64,000 bases of DNA. It comes from Clostridium sartagoforme. GTDB taxonomy: Bacteria > Bacillota > Clostridia > Clostridiales > Clostridiaceae. The notes beneath the pieces were generated by a model. The model was not told the DNA's origin, did not search any database, and saw only the letters and a program-made list of their open reading frames with translations. Made by a program: the position numbers and the translations under genes. Shown piece by piece: positions 1-10,000 of this stretch (position 1 is the stretch's first letter; the number at the start of each line of letters is the position of its first letter). The stretch spans positions 186,001 to 250,000 of the forward strand of contig NZ_SRYR01000003.1 of assembly GCF_004794105.1 (NCBI RefSeq), in the 5' to 3' direction.

Positions 1-1920
1 GCTGGATTTGCTCCAGAAAATATTAATGATGGAAATTTAACTACATCATATAAGCCAAATACAAATAATGGACAAATAAAATCAGGAAGCTTAACTTATC
101 GTTTATCTGAAAATACTGATATTAATAAGATAAATATTGTTCAAAGTGGAAATGATATTTCAAATGCAAAAGTCATGGCTAGAACTGGGTATAATGAAGC
201 TGGTGAAGCTATTTGGAAGGAACTTGGAACATTAAGTAAAAGCTTAACAGAGATTATAAATACTAAATATGATAATATTTTTGAAATAAGAATTGATTGG
301 GCTGGTACAGCTCCTACTATATATGAAATAGTAACAATGAATGATAAGGATATTCCGAACACATCTGAATTAGAGGATTTAGTAGCTACTTCAGAAGACT
401 ATGTGGAAGAAGCATATACAGCAGGAAGTTTTGCTAAATTTACGGAAGCTTTAGAAGCTGCAAAGGCTATATTAAATAATATAGAAAATTCAAATCAAGA
501 AAAAGTTAATATTGCAAAAGATAATTTGTCAGCTGCAATTGAGGAATTAGTTAATATAGAAGAATTATCAAATATTATTGATGAAGCTAATAATATTAAG
601 AATAATGGTGAAAATTATACAGAAGAATCTTTAGATATTCTTAATATAGCATTAGAAAATGCAGAGGAAGCATTAGAAAATCCAGAAGCAACTAAGGAGA
701 TGGTAAATAGTGCAGTATCAGCTTTAAGAATTGCAATAGATTCTTTAGTTAAGGAAGATATAGATACTCCAGAAGCTGATAAGACATTATTAACAATAGT
801 TGTAGAATATGCTGAGGAAGTTAAGGCAAATGGAGATCTTGAAGATGTTGTTCCAGCAGTAGTTAAAGAATTTGAGGAAGCATTAAAAGAAGCTAAGGAT
901 GTTTTAGTAGATAAAAAAGCAACAGAAGCTCAAGTAGATGCAGCTATAGAGAGATTAGTTAATGTAATTCATATGCTAGAATACAAAAAAGGTAATAAGG
1001 AAGAGCTTATAAAATTAGTTGAGGTAATAAATGCTTTAGATGAAAGCAAATATACAACAGCAACTTGGGAAGCACTTCAAGTTGAACTTGAAAAGGCTAA
1101 TAAAGTGATAGAAGACGAAAATGCAATGGAAGAAGAAGTATCTAAGACTTATGAAAGCTTAGGAAAAGCATTTGCTGATTTAAAATTAGCAGCAGATAAT
1201 TCTAAGCTTGAAAAGCTAGTTTCAGAGTTAGAAGCTAAGGATTTATCTAAGTATACACCAGGAAGTGTTACTAAATTTAATGCAGAATTAGATAAAGCTA
1301 AGTCTATATTAAGTAATAAAGAAGCAACACAAGAGCAAATAGATGAAGCATATAATAAATTAATTAGAGCTTATTTAGAGCTAAGATTAATACCTGATAA
1401 GTCTAAGCTTGAAGAATTAATAAATAAAGCTGAATCTATAGATATATCTAAATATACTGAAGAGAGTGTTATTTCACTTAAGGAAAAGTTAAAAGAAGTT
1501 AAAGATGTTTTAGATAATGAAGAAGCTAGTCAAGTGGAAGTTAATAAGGCATCGGAAGAATTAGAAATAGCCTTAGCTGGCTTAGACGAAAAGAAAGATA
1601 ATAACAACAATAATAACACTGATACAGATAATGAGACTGACAATAATAATGGTACTGGAAATGGAACAGACACTGATAATAACACTGGCAATGGTGGTAG
1701 TAGTGGAGACAATAGTACTAACAATAATGAAAGTAATAATGACACAGATAATAAACCTAGCAACAATAATGATACTACTAATAATGACAGTGAAGGTGAT
1801 AAGAATACTGAAGCAGGAAAGGGTAACTTACCTGAGACAGGTGGTACTTCAACATTTGCATTAGTAGGAATTGCAACATTAATTCTTGGTGCTGGAGGAG
1901 TATTAAGAAGAAGAAAGTAA
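1..1920 (+). CDS. Sortase-anchored glycosidase-like surface protein, C-terminal part (5' end outside window)
   Basis: The reading frame is open from base 1, so the start codon and any catalytic domain lie upstream of the window. The first ~110 residues form a beta-rich module (with the segment SYKPNTNNG and a later DWAGTAP) like the C-terminal carbohydrate-binding modules of clostridial GH84/GH85/GH20 secreted glycosidases; which family it is cannot be told here. About six FIVAR-type helical repeats follow (each ~65 residues, with the recurring pattern SKYT...L..A..VL.N..A), then an Asn/Asp/Gly-rich linker and a cell-wall sorting signal: LPETG at 1828, a hydrophobic segment and an RRRK tail. 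It should be attached to peptidoglycan by sortase with the binding modules exposed. A perfect hairpin terminator follows. The wall-anchor end is nearly identical to that of the next gene. Confidence 0.85.
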   Translation, partial: AGFAPENINDGNLTTSYKPNTNNGQIKSGSLTYRLSENTDINKINIVQSGNDISNAKVMARTGYNEAGEAIWKELGTLSKSLTEIINTKYDNIFEIRIDWAGTAPTIYEIVTMNDKDIPNTSELEDLVATSEDYVEEAYTAGSFAKFTEALEAAKAILNNIENSNQEKVNIAKDNLSAAIEELVNIEELSNIIDEANNIKNNGENYTEESLDILNIALENAEEALENPEATKEMVNSAVSALRIAIDSLVKEDIDTPEADKTLLTIVVEYAEEVKANGDLEDVVPAVVKEFEEALKEAKDVLVDKKATEAQVDAAIERLVNVIHMLEYKKGNKEELIKLVEVINALDESKYTTATWEALQVELEKANKVIEDENAMEEEVSKTYESLGKAFADLKLAADNSKLEKLVSELEAKDLSKYTPGSVTKFNAELDKAKSILSNKEATQEQIDEAYNKLIRAYLELRLIPDKSKLEELINKAESIDISKYTEESVISLKEKLKEVKDVLDNEEASQVEVNKASEELEIALAGLDEKKDNNNNNNTDTDNETDNNNGTGNGTDTDNNTGNGGSSGDNSTNNNESNNDTDNKPSNNNDTTNNDSEGDKNTEAGKGNLPETGGTSTFALVGIATLILGAGGVLRRRK

Positions 1921-1934
1921 TTTGAATTTTTTAG

Positions 1935-1965
1935 GGCCCTATGGAGAATTCCATAGGGCCTTATT
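1935..1965 (+). terminator. Rho-independent terminator after first surface protein
   Basis: A perfect 10-bp stem (GGCCCTATGG at 1935-1944 pairing with 1951-1960), a 6-nt loop and a short T-rich tail lie directly behind the stop codon. A diverged copy sits at 6664-6690. Confidence 0.85.
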
Positions 1966-2032
1966 ATTTACAAATTAAATATATAAAAATTCTTAAGTAA
2001 ATCTATAAATTTATATGATGTTTGGAAAAAAA

Positions 2033-2062
2033 TACGAAATAAAGTATATCTTATGGTACAAT
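2033..2062 (+). promoter_or_regulatory. Candidate promoter for the fucosidase gene
   Basis: TACAAT at 2057-2062 with a poor -35 (TACGAA at 2033-2038) and an 18-bp spacer. Support comes mainly from alignment with the better matching TTACAA-N18-TATAAT at 6762-6791 in the second copy of the duplicated block. Confidence 0.4.
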
Positions 2063-2191
2063 ATGGAAATAAATAACATCTGAAATTAGTTGGAAAAACT
2101 ATGGATATAAAGTTTTGAAATGAATTAAAATGTAAAAAAATTAAGTGAAGATTGCTTAATTTTTTATAAAAATTTTACGGGAGGAGAATAT

Positions 2192-5100
2192 ATGAAAAGT
2201 GTAAAAAAACTATTATCTACTATAGTTATTGCAAGTATGGCATGCCAAATGCTACCCATAACCGCATTTGCAGCTGAGACTAATATTGTAAAACCGCCAG
2301 AAGCATTTGGTGCAACTCCAAATGAGTCTCAAGTACAGTATCATGAGGAGGAGCTGGCAGCTTTTATTCACTTTGGAATGAATACATTTACAAATAGTGA
2401 GTGGGGAAATGGAAGAGAAAATCCAAATACGTTTAATCCTACAGATTTGGATGCAGATGAATGGGTAAAGACATTAAAAGATGCAGGATTTAAACGTATT
2501 ATTATGGTAGGAAAGCATCATGATGGATTTGCAATATGGAAAAGTGAAATTACTGAACATGATATAGAAAAGAGTGTGGATTGGCAAGCTACTAAAGGTG
2601 GAGAAGGTGATGTTTTAGAAGAGGTTTCTAAGGCTTGTACTAAGTACAACATGGATATGGGAATTTATTTATCACCATGGGATGCTAATGCACCTTCTTA
2701 TGGATATGGAACAGGAACTAACGATGAAAATGATAGTAATGGTGATTATAATGAATTCTATATGGAGCAGTTAAGAGAAATACTAGGAAATAATAAATAT
2801 GGGAATAACGGAAAGTTTGTAGAAGTATGGATGGATGGGGCTAAAGGTAGCGGCGCAGCAGCTCAAAATTATAAATTTGATGAATGGTTTGATTTAATAG
2901 AAGAATTAGAACCTGGTGCTGTAGTATTTAGTCCATATGCGTCAGATGTAAGATGGATAGGAAATGAATCAGGAAAAGCAGGAGATCCAGCTTGGTCCAA
3001 AGTTGACAAAAAGCGTATAAGAGATAGATATGACTCAGGAGCAGGAGATGAAAATCAATATCTTAATAATGGAGATCCAAATGGTGATATATGGAGTGTA
3101 GGTGAATGCGATGTTTCATTAACAAGTGGATGGTTTTGGCATTCAGGAAATGGTCCAAAGACTATGGAACAATTAACAGAAATATACTTTAGTTCAGTAG
3201 GAAGAGGTCAACCTCTATTACTTAATGTAGCTCCAGACAGAACAGGACATTTTACAAAAGAAGATATTGCTAGAATAAATGAGTTTTCAAGTGCTATTGA
3301 TAACTCATTTGATGAAAATTTAGCAGACCCAGAAACAACTACTGCTACAGCTTCATCAATTAGAGGAAATAGCAATGATTACAGTGCAAATAATGTATTA
3401 GATGATAATGATGAAACATATTGGACAATGGATGATGGAAAAAATACTGGAAATATAACAATAGATTTAGGTGAAGAAAAAACTTTTGATATTGTATCCA
3501 TTGAAGAATATATAAAGCTAGGACAAAGAGTGTCAGAGTTTTCAGTGGAAACCTATTCTAATGGGGAATGGAAGGAATTTGGGAAAGGATATACAATAGG
3601 AGCAAAACGATTAGTTAGAAGTGCACCAGTAAAAGCCTCAAAAGTTAGAGTAAATATTAAGGGTTCCTTAGCTGTACCATTAATTGAAAATGTTGAAGTT
3701 TATAAAGCAGATGAAGAATTTGAAGTGAAATCAATAGTACCATCTGGTACAGACTTTATTGATAATGTAGATTTTGAAAATAAGAATAGTTGGACACAAG
3801 AAAATATCGGTATAGGTAATACTGGAATGTATTCAAATACTAAGGGGAAAGATGCAAGTTTCACATTTACAGGAACAAAAGCATGGGTTATTGGTACTTT
3901 TGATCCAGGGCATGGAATTATGGAAGTGTGGATTGACGGAAAAAATGTTGCTGATGTGGATACCTATAGATCTAAAAGATCAATTTCTCAAATTTTATAT
4001 CAAAGTGATGATTTAGATTATGGACAACATACAGTAAAAATAGTTATTAAAGGAGAAAAGAATACCTCATCTTCAGGTGCATATATAGGATTAGATGGTG
4101 CTTATTATTTAAATAATAATGCAGCAGGAATGTTTGAAATAGAAAATACTAATTATACAGTTAATGAAGGTGAAACAAAAGAAATAACTATAAAAAGAGT
4201 AGGAGGAAGTAAGGGAGAAGCGACAGTACATTTTTCCACTTCTCCAGATAGTGCTGTTCACGGTAGACACTACAAGGATATAAATAAAACGATTACATTT
4301 GCTGATGGAGAAACAATAGCTAAAGTTTCTATTGAAACTATAGATAATGAAGAAAAATCAGGAAATGTAAAATTTTATTGTAACATTGATACTCCTACAA
4401 ATGGGGCAATAATAGGATTTAATAAGAAGTCTGAAGTAACTATTATAGATAATGATATTAATATTGATAAACCATATACAGAGGAAAATCCTTTTGTACT
4501 ACCTAGCATTTTAGAGGATAAAAAGACATTAGAAGCTGAATTATTTACTCTTGTTCCTATAGAAGGTAATAAATATGTAAGAATAACAGAAAAACCTGAA
4601 GCAAGTAATGGAAAAATGGTTACTTGGTTTGAACCAGGAAATAAAATAAAAGTTCCTTTCTATGCTGAAAAGCCAGGAATATATACTTTTAATATGTCAT
4701 ATCAGTCAGGAAGAAGTGAAGGAAACCTAAATAAGGTTAATTGGAGTGGAACAAATATTGAATCAGGAAGTAAAGCAGTTCCAGGAACAGGAAGTCAAAA
4801 TCCACCTCCTATAATAAAGACAAGTTTTGATGTTATAGTAACAAAAGCAGGTGCAGGTGAATTAATATTTACAGCGGATTCACAAGCTTCACCAAACATT
4901 GATGTTTTTGAAGTAACAGCTAAGGAATTAAAAGAAATTACACACACTATTATTGCTACAGCAACAGAAAATGGAAGTATTAGTCCATCTGGATCAGTTA
5001 CTTTAGAAGAAGGACAATCAAAAACATTTACTTTTACACCTAATGAGGGTTACGAAGTTAGTGATGTTATAGTAGATGGAGTTTCAGTAGGGGCTAGAGA

Positions 5101-6649
5101 TAGATACACTATAGAAAATATAAAGAAGGATATGACTATAAATGTTGTTTTCAAATTAAAGGATACAGAAAATAACAGGCCAAACAGTGAAGAAAATTCT
5201 ATTATATTAACAGGTGAAGAAGTATTAATAGAAGCTGAAAATCTGGAGTTAGATGGTACAGGAGGAGAGATAGAAAATAAAGAAGGAGCAAGTGATGGCA
5301 AAGTTGTAGGATGGCTAGGAAAGACAAGTAGGGGAAATGCATGGCTAAATATGTGGATAAACTCAGATAAAGATGCATTATATGATATGGAAATAAGATA
5401 TTTTGCAGGCGCAAATAATAATTTATATTATATAAATAATAATGAATCAATATCAGGGAAGATAGAACTTGATAAAACAGAACCTAATTTTGCAACTAAA
5501 ACCATTAGAGTTTCACTATATAAAGGATTAGATAAAATAAAGTTCTTCAATAATGATGAATCAACAGTTAATATTGATAGCATAAAGATAAAAAAAGTTC
5601 TTAATTCAGTTGATAAGTCAGAACTAAATACATTTATAGAAAATGCTAATAAAATAGACACATCAAAATACACACTAAAAAGTTTAGAAAAATTTAATAA
5701 AGCATTAATAAATGCAAAAAACTTAGCGGTTAAGGAAGATGCAACACAAGAAGAAGTTAATGAAGCTGCAAATTCACTAAGGAATTCAATAGAAAGTCTT
5801 GTAGTAAAGGCTGATAAAACTGAACTAGTAAATTTACTAGATGAAGCAAAAACTATTGATTTAGATAAATATACAAGTGAGAGTGTTGCAAGTCTAAAAT
5901 CTATTATAGAAAGAGTAGAAATTATAATAAAAGATGAAAATGAAACACAAGAAGCTGTAAATTTAGCAGTAGATATGCTAGAAGAAGGAATTGAAGCTTT
6001 AGAGTTAAAAAATAACAATAAGGAAGAACTGACTTCTTTAATAGAAAAAATAATGAATTTAAATAGTGAAGACTATACAGAAGCTTCGTGGAATGTTTTA
6101 TTAGGTAAGTTACAAATTGCAAAGGAAGTTCTTTTAAATGAAAATGCTTCAGAAGAAGAGGTTTTAAAAGTTTATAATGAATTAATTAAAGCTTCCTCTG
6201 AATTAAAAGCAAAGCCAAGTAAAGATAGACTTGGAGTACTAATTAATAAAGCTGAAGGCTACAATGAAGAAGAATATACAAAAGAAAGTTATAAAGTTCT
6301 TAGTAATAAAATCAAAGAAGCAAAAAAAGTCTTGAAAGATAAAAATGTAACAGAAGAAGAGATATTCAGAATGGAACTTGAATTGCAGGAAGCGATAGAT
6401 CAATTAGTAGTAAAAGATAATAACAACAGTAATAATGGTAATAATAATAACAGCAATAACGGAAATAACAGTAATAATGGAAATAACAATAGTGGAAACA
6501 ATAATACCGGCAATAATGGCAACGATAATGGAAATGGTACAACTGGTAAAGGTAACTTACCTGAAACAGGTGGAACTTCAACATTTGCATTAGTAGGAGT
6601 TGCAGCATTACTTCTTGGTGCTGGAGGAGTGTTAAGAAGAAAAAAGTAA
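2192..6649 (+). CDS. GH29 alpha-L-fucosidase, multimodular, LPXTG-anchored
   Basis: Secreted exo-fucosidase removing L-fucose from host glycans such as mucins. A signal peptide (residues ~1-27, ending TAFA-A) is followed by a GH29 domain (~40-370) with the typical FIHFGMNTF and HHDGF segments and the nucleophile Asp215 in EVWMDGA. Then come an F5/8-type CBM32 (~378-505), a second lectin-like beta domain (~520-645), a Calx-beta domain (~650-760), a CBM6/35-like region, an InlB/Big-type repeat (~930-990), another CBM6/35-like domain, four FIVAR repeats (~1135-1405), an Asn-rich linker, and LPETG with a hydrophobic segment and RRKK tail. The start follows GGGAGGAG. It is much longer than catalytic-only fucosidases because of accessory binding modules, as in other clostridial surface glycosidases. 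The domain edges are estimates; GH29 assignment is firm, subfamily is not. Confidence 0.93.
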   Translation: MKSVKKLLSTIVIASMACQMLPITAFAAETNIVKPPEAFGATPNESQVQYHEEELAAFIHFGMNTFTNSEWGNGRENPNTFNPTDLDADEWVKTLKDAGFKRIIMVGKHHDGFAIWKSEITEHDIEKSVDWQATKGGEGDVLEEVSKACTKYNMDMGIYLSPWDANAPSYGYGTGTNDENDSNGDYNEFYMEQLREILGNNKYGNNGKFVEVWMDGAKGSGAAAQNYKFDEWFDLIEELEPGAVVFSPYASDVRWIGNESGKAGDPAWSKVDKKRIRDRYDSGAGDENQYLNNGDPNGDIWSVGECDVSLTSGWFWHSGNGPKTMEQLTEIYFSSVGRGQPLLLNVAPDRTGHFTKEDIARINEFSSAIDNSFDENLADPETTTATASSIRGNSNDYSANNVLDDNDETYWTMDDGKNTGNITIDLGEEKTFDIVSIEEYIKLGQRVSEFSVETYSNGEWKEFGKGYTIGAKRLVRSAPVKASKVRVNIKGSLAVPLIENVEVYKADEEFEVKSIVPSGTDFIDNVDFENKNSWTQENIGIGNTGMYSNTKGKDASFTFTGTKAWVIGTFDPGHGIMEVWIDGKNVADVDTYRSKRSISQILYQSDDLDYGQHTVKIVIKGEKNTSSSGAYIGLDGAYYLNNNAAGMFEIENTNYTVNEGETKEITIKRVGGSKGEATVHFSTSPDSAVHGRHYKDINKTITFADGETIAKVSIETIDNEEKSGNVKFYCNIDTPTNGAIIGFNKKSEVTIIDNDINIDKPYTEENPFVLPSILEDKKTLEAELFTLVPIEGNKYVRITEKPEASNGKMVTWFEPGNKIKVPFYAEKPGIYTFNMSYQSGRSEGNLNKVNWSGTNIESGSKAVPGTGSQNPPPIIKTSFDVIVTKAGAGELIFTADSQASPNIDVFEVTAKELKEITHTIIATATENGSISPSGSVTLEEGQSKTFTFTPNEGYEVSDVIVDGVSVGARDRYTIENIKKDMTINVVFKLKDTENNRPNSEENSIILTGEEVLIEAENLELDGTGGEIENKEGASDGKVVGWLGKTSRGNAWLNMWINSDKDALYDMEIRYFAGANNNLYYINNNESISGKIELDKTEPNFATKTIRVSLYKGLDKIKFFNNDESTVNIDSIKIKKVLNSVDKSELNTFIENANKIDTSKYTLKSLEKFNKALINAKNLAVKEDATQEEVNEAANSLRNSIESLVVKADKTELVNLLDEAKTIDLDKYTSESVASLKSIIERVEIIIKDENETQEAVNLAVDMLEEGIEALELKNNNKEELTSLIEKIMNLNSEDYTEASWNVLLGKLQIAKEVLLNENASEEEVLKVYNELIKASSELKAKPSKDRLGVLINKAEGYNEEEYTKESYKVLSNKIKEAKKVLKDKNVTEEEIFRMELELQEAIDQLVVKDNNNSNNGNNNNSNNGNNSNNGNNNSGNNNTGNNGNDNGNGTTGKGNLPETGGTSTFALVGVAALLLGAGGVLRRKK

Positions 6650-6663
6650 TTTAAAATATTTAA

Positions 6664-6692
6664 GGTCCTATGGAGAAATTCATAGGGCTTTA
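6664..6692 (+). terminator. Terminator after fucosidase gene
   Basis: Stem of 6664-6672 with 6681-6689, containing G-U pairs, then TTTATCATTTAT. It is a diverged copy of the terminator at 1935. Confidence 0.7.
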
Positions 6693-6761
6693 TCATTTAT
6701 AAATTAAATATATTAAAATTATTAAGTAAATCTATAAATTTATACGATATTTGGGAAAATA

Positions 6762-6791
6762 TTACAAATAATTTATTATTGATGATATAAT
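6762..6791 (+). promoter_or_regulatory. Candidate promoter for the beta-galactosidase gene
   Basis: TTACAA at 6762-6767, an 18-bp spacer and TATAAT at 6786-6791. It would give a 5' leader of roughly 255 nt before the ATG at 7049. The 399-base gap 6650-7048 also holds the terminator above and the inverted repeat at 6959-6992. Confidence 0.55.
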
Positions 6792-6958
6792 TTATATATA
6801 TAAATTTCTATAGAATTAATTAGGAGGTGATGGGTATAAATTTTACAAGATAGTAAAACTTTAAGAGTAATGGATTACATATCTTGTTGATACCTATTTT
6901 TCAGAATATGGTTAGCATATAGTTAGGATTATTACTATTGTTTTGTTCAATAATATAG

Positions 6959-6992
6959 ACTAAATAGTTTTTATCAATTAGAACTATTTAGT
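6959..6992 (+). promoter_or_regulatory. 11-bp perfect inverted repeat in the beta-galactosidase leader
   Basis: ACTAAATAGTT (6959-6969) and AACTATTTAGT (6982-6992) are perfect complements around a 12-nt loop. There is no T-run, so it is either an operator or a leader RNA hairpin rather than a terminator. Confidence 0.45.
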
Positions 6993-7048
6993 ATTAATAA
7001 TATTGTTCAAATAAACTAACAAAATTATATTATTTTAGGGGGATTAGA

Positions 7049-10000
7049 ATGAGAGGATTTCAAAAAAAATGTTGTGCTTTATTAGTTGGTATGACTGTAA
7101 TGACTAGTTTAATACCAACCACTGTAAAAGCACAAACTAGACAAACGCAGGAAGCAGAAACAGTTTATGTAGGCTTCATTAAAGATGGAGAAAGATCAAC
7201 TTTATTTAATCAAGATTGGCGTTTCTACAAGGGTGACCAAGCTTATGCTGAATCTGTAGATTTTAATGATTCATCTTGGACTTCTTTAAGCTTACCACAT
7301 GACTGGAGTATTGAGGGTGATTTCACAGTTCAGGGTGAAGCAGAAAGTGGGTTTTTATTAGGAGGTACTGGATGGTATCGTAAACATTTTGTTGTACCAG
7401 AAAAGTATAAAGACAAGGAATTTACTATAAACTTTGATGGCGTTTATATGAATTCAGAAGTTTATGTAAATGGAAAATTAGTAGGGGAGCATAACTACGG
7501 ATATACTGCCTTTGCCTTTGATATTACAGATGAACTTATATGTGATGGAGAAACTGAAAATATAATAGCAGTTAAGGTGAAAAATCCAACTCCAAGCAGT
7601 AGATGGTATTCAGGAAGTGGAATATATAGAGATGTTACATTAACATTAACAGATTCTATCCATGTTTCACATTTAGGAACAACTGTTACTACACCAGAAA
7701 TCGAAGTACAACAAGGTGGAAATGTTGATGTAGTAGTTGATACAGTTATAGAAAATGAATCAGATGATGCTGCAGATGTTAAGCTTAAAACTACTGTTGT
7801 AAATAATAATGAAGAAGCTGTAAGTACACCAGTTGAGGAAACTAAAAATATAGCTGCAAATGGCAGTGCTGACTTTTCACAAACTGCAGTGGTAAATAAT
7901 CCAGCTTTATGGTCAGTTGATAATCCAAATATGTACAAAGTAAAAAATGAAGTCATTGTAAATGATAAAGTTGTTGACACTTATTATACAAACTTTGGAT
8001 TTAGATATTTTAATTTTGATAGAGATACAGGTTTCTCATTAAATGGAGAAAATATGAAGCTTAAAGGTGTTAGTATGCACCATGACCAAGGGTCTTTAGG
8101 AGCAGCTTCTTATTATAGAGCTGTTGAACGTCAAATGGAAATAATGAAGGAAATGGGTGTAAACTCAATTCGTGTTACTCATAATCCTGCAAGTGAAATG
8201 TTATTAGAAATTTGTGATAGACTAGGCCTTTTAGTAATCAATGAAGCCTTTGATACTTGGACAAACTCTAAGAATGGTAATGTAAATGACTTTGCTAAAT
8301 TCTTTAATGTTCCTATAGGAGAAAATAACCAAATAATTAATGGAGAACCAGGAATGTCTTGGGGGGAATTTGAAGCTAGAACAATGGTTAAGACTTCAAA
8401 AAATAATCCATCAGTAATTATGTGGTCAATAGGAAATGAAGTTTTAGAAGGGATAGGTGGAGATACATCTAATTATGTTAATATTGCAGAAAATATTATT
8501 GATTGGATTCAAGAAGAAGATACAACTAGACCTGTTACTATTGGAGATAATAAGAGTAAGGGATGGGATAGTAGAGCTGTTGCTATTTCAGATGCTGTAG
8601 CTAATAATGGTGGTATAGTTGGCTTTAACTACGCTAATGAGAACCAATTTAATAGTTTAAGAAATAGCAAAGCTAATTGGATATTATATGGTGCAGAAAC
8701 AAGTAGCGCAGTTCATAGTAGAGGATATTATAAGACAAGAGAGAGAAGTGCTCAAAGTAATGCAGATTTACAAATACCAGAGTTTGATAATAACTCTAAT
8801 AGAGTTGGTTGGGGACATTCAGCTAGTGATGCATGGAAATATACAATAAAACATGATTACAATGCTGGGGAATATGTATGGACAGGATTTGATTATATTG
8901 GAGAACCAACACCTTGGAATGGAACAGGATCAGGAAGCGTTTCGGGAGGTAGACCTGCTCCAAAATCAAGTTTCTTTGGTATAGTTGATACAGCAGGATT
9001 TGAAAAAGATGTTTATTACCTATATCAAAGCCAATGGAATGATGATGTAAACACTTTACATGTATTACCAACATGGAATAAAGAAGATATTCCAGTTCAA
9101 AATGGGAATGTACAAGTTGATGTATTTACAGATGCTTATAAAGTAGAATTATATGTAAATAATAAGCTTGTTGGTACTAAGACATCAACAGAGCATACAA
9201 CAGCTGCAGGATATAAATATTACACTTTTGAAAACGATTCATTATATCCTACCTTTAATGTTAAATATGAAGAAGGAACAATTGAAGCTAAGGCATATGA
9301 CAAAGATGGTAATTTGATAACTGATACAGAAGGTAGATCATTAATTAAAACTTATGGAAAAGTATCTACTGTAGAGTTAAGTACTGATAGAGCTACAATT
9401 GATGCAGATGGATATGATTTATCTTATATTACAGTTGATTTAGTAGATGCTAATGGAAATATTGCATCTGGTGCTAGTAATAGATTAAATTATACTCTAG
9501 AAGGAAATGGGAAGATAGTTGGCTTAGATAATGGTAATGCATCTGATACAGATAGATATAAACCAGTAACTGATAAGTCTGGAAGTAGAAGTGCGTTTAA
9601 TGGTAAAGCTTTAGTTATAGTACAGTCAACTAAAGATGCTGGAGAGATGACATTAACTGTTTCAGGTGAAGGCATAGAATCTCAATCTATAGCTATTAAC
9701 ACTGTAAATAATGCAGGGGATAATAAATATATAGAATCTTATGATATAGTTAAAGATTATTATGTTGGATTAGATGAAAAGCCAGCATTACCAAAGGAAG
9801 TTGCAGCTAGATATAGTGATGGAACTACTGAAACTATAAAAATTCAGTGGAATGAATATGACGAATCAGAGCTTAGCACTCCACAAATTTTTAAGGCTAC
9901 TGGAAAGTTAGAAGGTACAGATATTGCAGTAATTGTTAATGTGCATGTAGTAGGGGATGTAGTTTCTATGGAAAATGTATCAACTTTCACTTATGCGGGA

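Larger units (their letters stand above)
1817..2062 (+). repeat. Duplicated block: LPETG tail, terminator and next promoter (copy 1)
   Basis: This block aligns without gaps to 6546-6791 (constant offset of 4729 bases). It covers the sorting signal and membrane segment, the terminator hairpin, an AT-rich spacer and a -10-like box (TACAAT at 2057). LPETG-to-box distance is 229 bases in both copies. Similarity fades just after the -10 box. Confidence 0.85.
6546..6791 (+). repeat. Duplicated block: LPETG tail, terminator and next promoter (copy 2)
   Basis: Second copy of the block at 1817-2062, ungapped at offset 4729. Here the -10 box is a perfect TATAAT (6786-6791), while the terminator hairpin has two G-U pairs. 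Confidence 0.85.

Noticed and set aside
5428..6018. 196-codon minus-strand frame within the fucosidase FIVAR region
   Set aside because: It is the shadow of repeat-rich helical coding sequence; the sense frame fits established domains and codon use.
6400..6696. Long open frames on the minus strand through the Asn/Gly-rich linkers (also near 1530-1766 and 11737-11967)
   Set aside because: They arise from low-complexity AAT/AAC/GGT codons of the sense gene and have no ribosome site or family likeness.
6821..6851. Shine-Dalgarno-like TAGGAGGTGATGGG with a 7-codon frame behind it in the galactosidase leader
   Set aside because: The ATG overlaps the ribosome site and the peptide is only seven residues, with no leader-peptide design visible.
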